Assembly: GCA_016207865.1 (NCBI GenBank)
Contig: JACQZD010000208.1
Span: forward strand, 1 to 9,093
Length of the DNA: 9,093 nt
Source of the DNA: Nitrospirota bacterium
GTDB lineage: Bacteria; Nitrospirota; Thermodesulfovibrionia; UBA6902; DSMQ01
Direction of reading: 5' to 3'
Shown here: positions 6,668 through 9,093 of the stretch, in pieces
How the letters are laid out: every line of letters starts with the position of its first letter
Numbering within the stretch: the stretch's first letter is position 1
Made by a program: the position numbers and the translations under genes
The notes under the pieces: model-generated
Databases searched by the model: none
The model's input: only the letters and a program-made list of their open reading frames with translations
Told to the model about the DNA's origin: nothing

Positions 6668-7696
6668 TTACTGCATCGCGACTCTCTTAAGGATATCCAG
6701 GTCATCCAGTACCTTTCCGACTCCGTTCACAACAGCGCAAAGGGGGTCTTCCGCAACTATTACGGGAAGCCCTGTTGTATGTTTTAAAAGCATATCCAAT
6801 CCTCTCAGGAGGGCTCCTCCGCCTGCAAGCACTATGCCCCTGTCAACAATATCTGCCGCCAGCTCAGGCGGCGTATTTTCAAGGGCGGCCTTTATTGTAT
6901 TAACAATCATGGTAACGGGTTCGTTTATCGCCTCCCTGATCTCGTCTTCAAATATCGTAATGGAACGCGGGATGCCTGAAACCAGGTCCCTGCCCTTTAT
7001 CTCCATCGCCCTGTTTTCGTCGTCAACTTTAAATGCAGAGCCTATCTGCCTTTTTATCTGCTCGGCGGTCCTGTCGCCGATAAGGGTCTTTGCCTTGCTT
7101 TTTATGTAATTCACTATTGCCTCATCCATCTTGTCGCCGCCGACCCTGACCGCTTTGCTGTATACAATCCCATGGAGGGAAATGACTGCCACGTCCGTAG
7201 TCCCGCCTCCAATGTCAACTATCATGTTGCCCGTGGGCTCGCCTATCGGAAGCCCTACGCCGATGGCTGCCGCCATAGGCTCTTCCACAAGATATATCTC
7301 ACGCGCGCCCGAGGCCTCTGCAGAATCTTTCACAGCCCTTTGCTCAACCTGCGTTATACCCGAAGGTACGCCGATGACTATGCGCGGCGAAACAAAACTC
7401 TTTCTGTTATGCACCCTTCTTATGAAGTATTTAAGCATTTCGCCGGTCTTGTCAAAATCCGCTATCACGCCGTCTTTTAAAGGCCTCATCGCCACAATGT
7501 TTGCAGGGGTCTTGCCTAACATCCTCTGCGCCTCCGTTCCAACTGCTATGACCTTGCCCGTATCTCTTTGAATAGCCACAACAGACGGTTCATTGCAGAC
7601 AATGCCCTTGCCTTTCACAAATACAAGAGTATTGGCTGTGCCGAGGTCCACCGCAAGGTCATTTGAAAACCATCCGAGTATATTCTGAAGAAACAT
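6668..7696 (-). CDS. mreB: Actin-like rod shape-determining protein MreB
   Basis: MreB forms membrane-bound filaments that direct side-wall synthesis. The 342-residue product has all actin-fold nucleotide motifs: phosphate-1 DLGTANT (17-23), the catalytic-Glu region VEEP (137-140), phosphate-2 DIGGGTTD (161-168) and the adenosine motif LAGGGALLRG (290-299). A hydrophobic N-terminus (MFLQNILGWF) fits membrane attachment. Length is standard (about 335-347). The ATG at 7696 is supported by AAAGGGGG starting 5 bases upstream, the strongest ribosome binding site in the unit, matching MreB's need for high expression. It follows the RDD gene by 10 bases and precedes mreC. Confidence 0.98.
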   Translation of the reverse strand: MFLQNILGWFSNDLAVDLGTANTLVFVKGKGIVCNEPSVVAIQRDTGKVIAVGTEAQRMLGKTPANIVAMRPLKDGVIADFDKTGEMLKYFIRRVHNRKSFVSPRIVIGVPSGITQVEQRAVKDSAEASGAREIYLVEEPMAAAIGVGLPIGEPTGNMIVDIGGGTTDVAVISLHGIVYSKAVRVGGDKMDEAIVNYIKSKAKTLIGDRTAEQIKRQIGSAFKVDDENRAMEIKGRDLVSGIPRSITIFEDEIREAINEPVTMIVNTIKAALENTPPELAADIVDRGIVLAGGGALLRGLDMLLKHTTGLPVIVAEDPLCAVVNGVGKVLDDLDILKRVAMQ

Positions 7697-7700
7697 TCAT

Positions 7701-7708
7701 CCCCCTTT
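7701..7708 (-). promoter_or_regulatory. Strong ribosome binding site of mreB
   Basis: On the minus strand AAAGGGGG ends 4 bases before the mreB ATG and overlaps the TAA stop of the upstream RDD gene. This links the two genes and confirms the mreB start. A second ATG (ATGAATG) four bases before the true start is out of frame. Confidence 0.75.
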
Positions 7709-8123
7709 ACTTTTCCTCTATAACCAGAGTTTTTGCAATCTCATCACCAAATCTCGTGCCCTTTTCACTACCTACGATAAGAAGACTTTCCAATATCAGT
7801 ACAGCGGCAGGAAATATAAAACCAATCAGCGGTATTATGCCCATCAGGATATATCCTACAGCAAACGGAAAATTCCTAATCACCGACTCCCTGAAGGTAC
7901 ATGCCTGCATAGTCTCCTGAAAGACAACCCTGAGACCGATTATGCGCTTTCCTACGCTTCTTCCCTCAAACAAGCCGTCGCATATCAGGATGTAAGCCAG
8001 CCCTGCAAAATAACCTATTTTCGGTAATACTTCAAGCAATGCACCGGCTATGATAAAATCAATGCTTTTGGCAATCACCCGGTTTAACATATTGGCTTTT
8101 GATAAGGGCGCCGGGGCATTCAT
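7707..8123 (-). CDS. RDD-family membrane protein, role unknown
   Basis: RDD proteins are small integral membrane proteins of poorly defined function; some are proposed to act in transport. The family landmarks are visible (numbered from the ATG at 8123): LNRVIAKSIDF with Arg15 and Asp22, GRSVGKRIIGLRVV at 54-67, RESVIRN at 78-84 and RFGDEIAKTLVI near the end. Two or three hydrophobic segments are seen (about 23-50 and 87-117). The protein is 138 residues from the ATG at 8123. A TTG at 8141 would add six residues and an ATG at 8090 would remove eleven; none has a clear ribosome binding site, so the start is uncertain. It sits between the TPR gene and mreB, 10 bases from mreB, and is probably co-transcribed; a role in shape determination is not shown by sequence. 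Confidence 0.85.
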   Translation of the reverse strand: MNAPAPLSKANMLNRVIAKSIDFIIAGALLEVLPKIGYFAGLAYILICDGLFEGRSVGKRIIGLRVVFQETMQACTFRESVIRNFPFAVGYILMGIIPLIGFIFPAAVLILESLLIVGSEKGTRFGDEIAKTLVIEEK

Positions 8124-8156
8124 TGATACACATACTAACAAAAAGGCAGGTATATT

Positions 8157-9093
8157 TCAAGGCAGATTTACGGGGAAACCCTTGCCGGTTTCAAGTGCCG
8201 CAGACATTTTTTCCGCATACCCTTTTTCAACACTAAACCCGTAAAAATCCGCACGCTTCAAAGATTTCAAAAACGCCTTTCCTGCATTTCCCGCTTTACC
8301 ACTCAGGTACTCCAGTTCTCCCATGCCGAGCATGCAGTAAATCTCCCCTCTCGGGTCTTTTGTTTTTTTGAAAAACGCCCATGCCTCTTTGAATTTCTGA
8401 CCGGCACTTTCAAATTCGCCGAGCATCTTATATGTTGTCCCCATACTCCACAGGGTATAGGCATGGCTTACCCTGTCGCCGATTCTTTTATACAATACAC
8501 CGGCTTTTCCGAAAAAATTGAGCGCATTTTTATAATCATCATTCATGCGCTTTACATTCCCAAGCCCGCAGTACGAATATGCCAGCCCAAAGGTGTCTTT
8601 TGATTTTCTAAAACCTGCATTAGCCAGCTTATAGTATTTTTCCGAATCGGAAAATTTGCCCGCAATCCTTGAGGAGCCTCCCAAACCGCAGTATGAATAA
8701 CCAATCCCTGACCTGTCCCTTAGGATTCTGAATTTACCAAGAGATGAATGGAATGTGAGGAGGGCTTTTTTTATATCGCCTTTTATCCTATAAGTCCCTG
8801 CCTCTGCCCACAGGGAAAATGCAATGCCTCTTTTGTCGCCGAGGGATTTATAAATTTTATGCGCTTCCTTGATTTGCAGCAAGGCGGCTCTCCAGTTCCC
8901 GAGTGCCCTGTCGCAAAGACCTATGCCTGCAAGCGCATCCGCCTCTGAGGCCTCATCTTCCAAAACCTCGGCAATCTCAAGCCCCTGCTTATAGAAGTTT
9001 TTTGCTATTGTAAACTCACCCATAGCCCGCAATGTGTCGGCTATGGCAAGATGACAGTCAAGAATGCCTGTAAAATTATTATCGCGTTTAAAA
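8157..9093 (-). CDS. TPR-repeat protein, 5'-partial, role unknown
   Basis: The visible 312 codons are built almost wholly of seven helical-hairpin repeats of exactly 40 residues, of the LGN/rapsyn-like long TPR type, each with the pattern (A/S)Y..xG...R..G....A...Y..A...F...D..G. Such arrays act as protein-binding scaffolds. No catalytic domain, signal peptide or membrane helix is visible in this part. The frame has no stop up to the right edge (residues FKRDN onward), and the repeat phase continues through the TTG at 9032, so the gene extends beyond the window and its N-terminal domain is unseen. The C-terminal 23 or so residues (after YAEKMS) are non-repeat. It lies 33 bases before the RDD gene's ATG, in the same direction, at the head of the mre unit. 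The partner is unknown; a link to the elongasome is only contextual. Confidence 0.88.
   Translation of the reverse strand, partial: FKRDNNFTGILDCHLAIADTLRAMGEFTIAKNFYKQGLEIAEVLEDEASEADALAGIGLCDRALGNWRAALLQIKEAHKIYKSLGDKRGIAFSLWAEAGTYRIKGDIKKALLTFHSSLGKFRILRDRSGIGYSYCGLGGSSRIAGKFSDSEKYYKLANAGFRKSKDTFGLAYSYCGLGNVKRMNDDYKNALNFFGKAGVLYKRIGDRVSHAYTLWSMGTTYKMLGEFESAGQKFKEAWAFFKKTKDPRGEIYCMLGMGELEYLSGKAGNAGKAFLKSLKRADFYGFSVEKGYAEKMSAALETGKGFPVNLP

Noticed and set aside
7131..7571. A 146-codon plus-strand open frame opposite mreB, plus similar ones at 6834-7109 and 7172-7480
   Set aside because: They are antisense shadows of a strongly conserved mreB; their translations show no domain and are rich in Ser/Thr/Pro as expected from the reverse of a coding frame.
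9030..9032. TTG as the start of the TPR protein
   Set aside because: The frame continues upstream without a stop to the edge and the residues there fit the first 40-residue repeat.

Overview
This window holds a cell-elongation (elongasome) gene cluster on the minus strand. It converges with a two-gene plus-strand unit. The organism looks like a diderm rod-shaped bacterium. The full set mreB-mreC-mreD-mrdA(PBP2)-rodA in that order, the moderate GC content and the families present suggest something like Nitrospirota or Desulfobacterota, but this is an impression and no marker in the window settles it.

Plus strand, 1-2328: the 3' part of a Fic-domain (AMPylase-type) protein with a C-terminal winged helix, cut off by the left window edge. 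It overlaps by ATGA a radical SAM protein with a Rossmann-like N-terminal region and an unusual CX4CX2C cluster motif. The radical SAM gene ends 7 bases inside the 3' end of rodA.

Minus strand, 9093 down to 2322 in transcription order: a TPR-repeat protein (cut off by the right window edge), an RDD-family membrane protein, mreB, mreC, mreD, mrdA and rodA. Gaps are short (10 to 88 bases) or negative (mreD/mrdA overlap by 8), so this reads as one transcription unit whose promoter lies beyond the right edge. MreB polymerises under the membrane, MreC and MreD link it to the periplasm, and PBP2 and RodA form the transpeptidase/glycosyltransferase pair that builds side-wall peptidoglycan. The TPR and RDD proteins are unassigned passengers or accessory factors at the head of the unit.

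The most informative non-coding structure is a probable intrinsic terminator for the mre unit encoded inside the radical SAM gene, a compact double hairpin between mrdA and rodA, and heptamer repeats filling the mreC-mreD spacer. No RNA gene, CRISPR array, insertion sequence or gene-free stretch above 100 bases was seen. Most of the window is well-known biology; the items to follow up are the cysteine-rich probable metal site in PBP2, the orphan radical SAM protein, and the repeat elements in the operon spacers.
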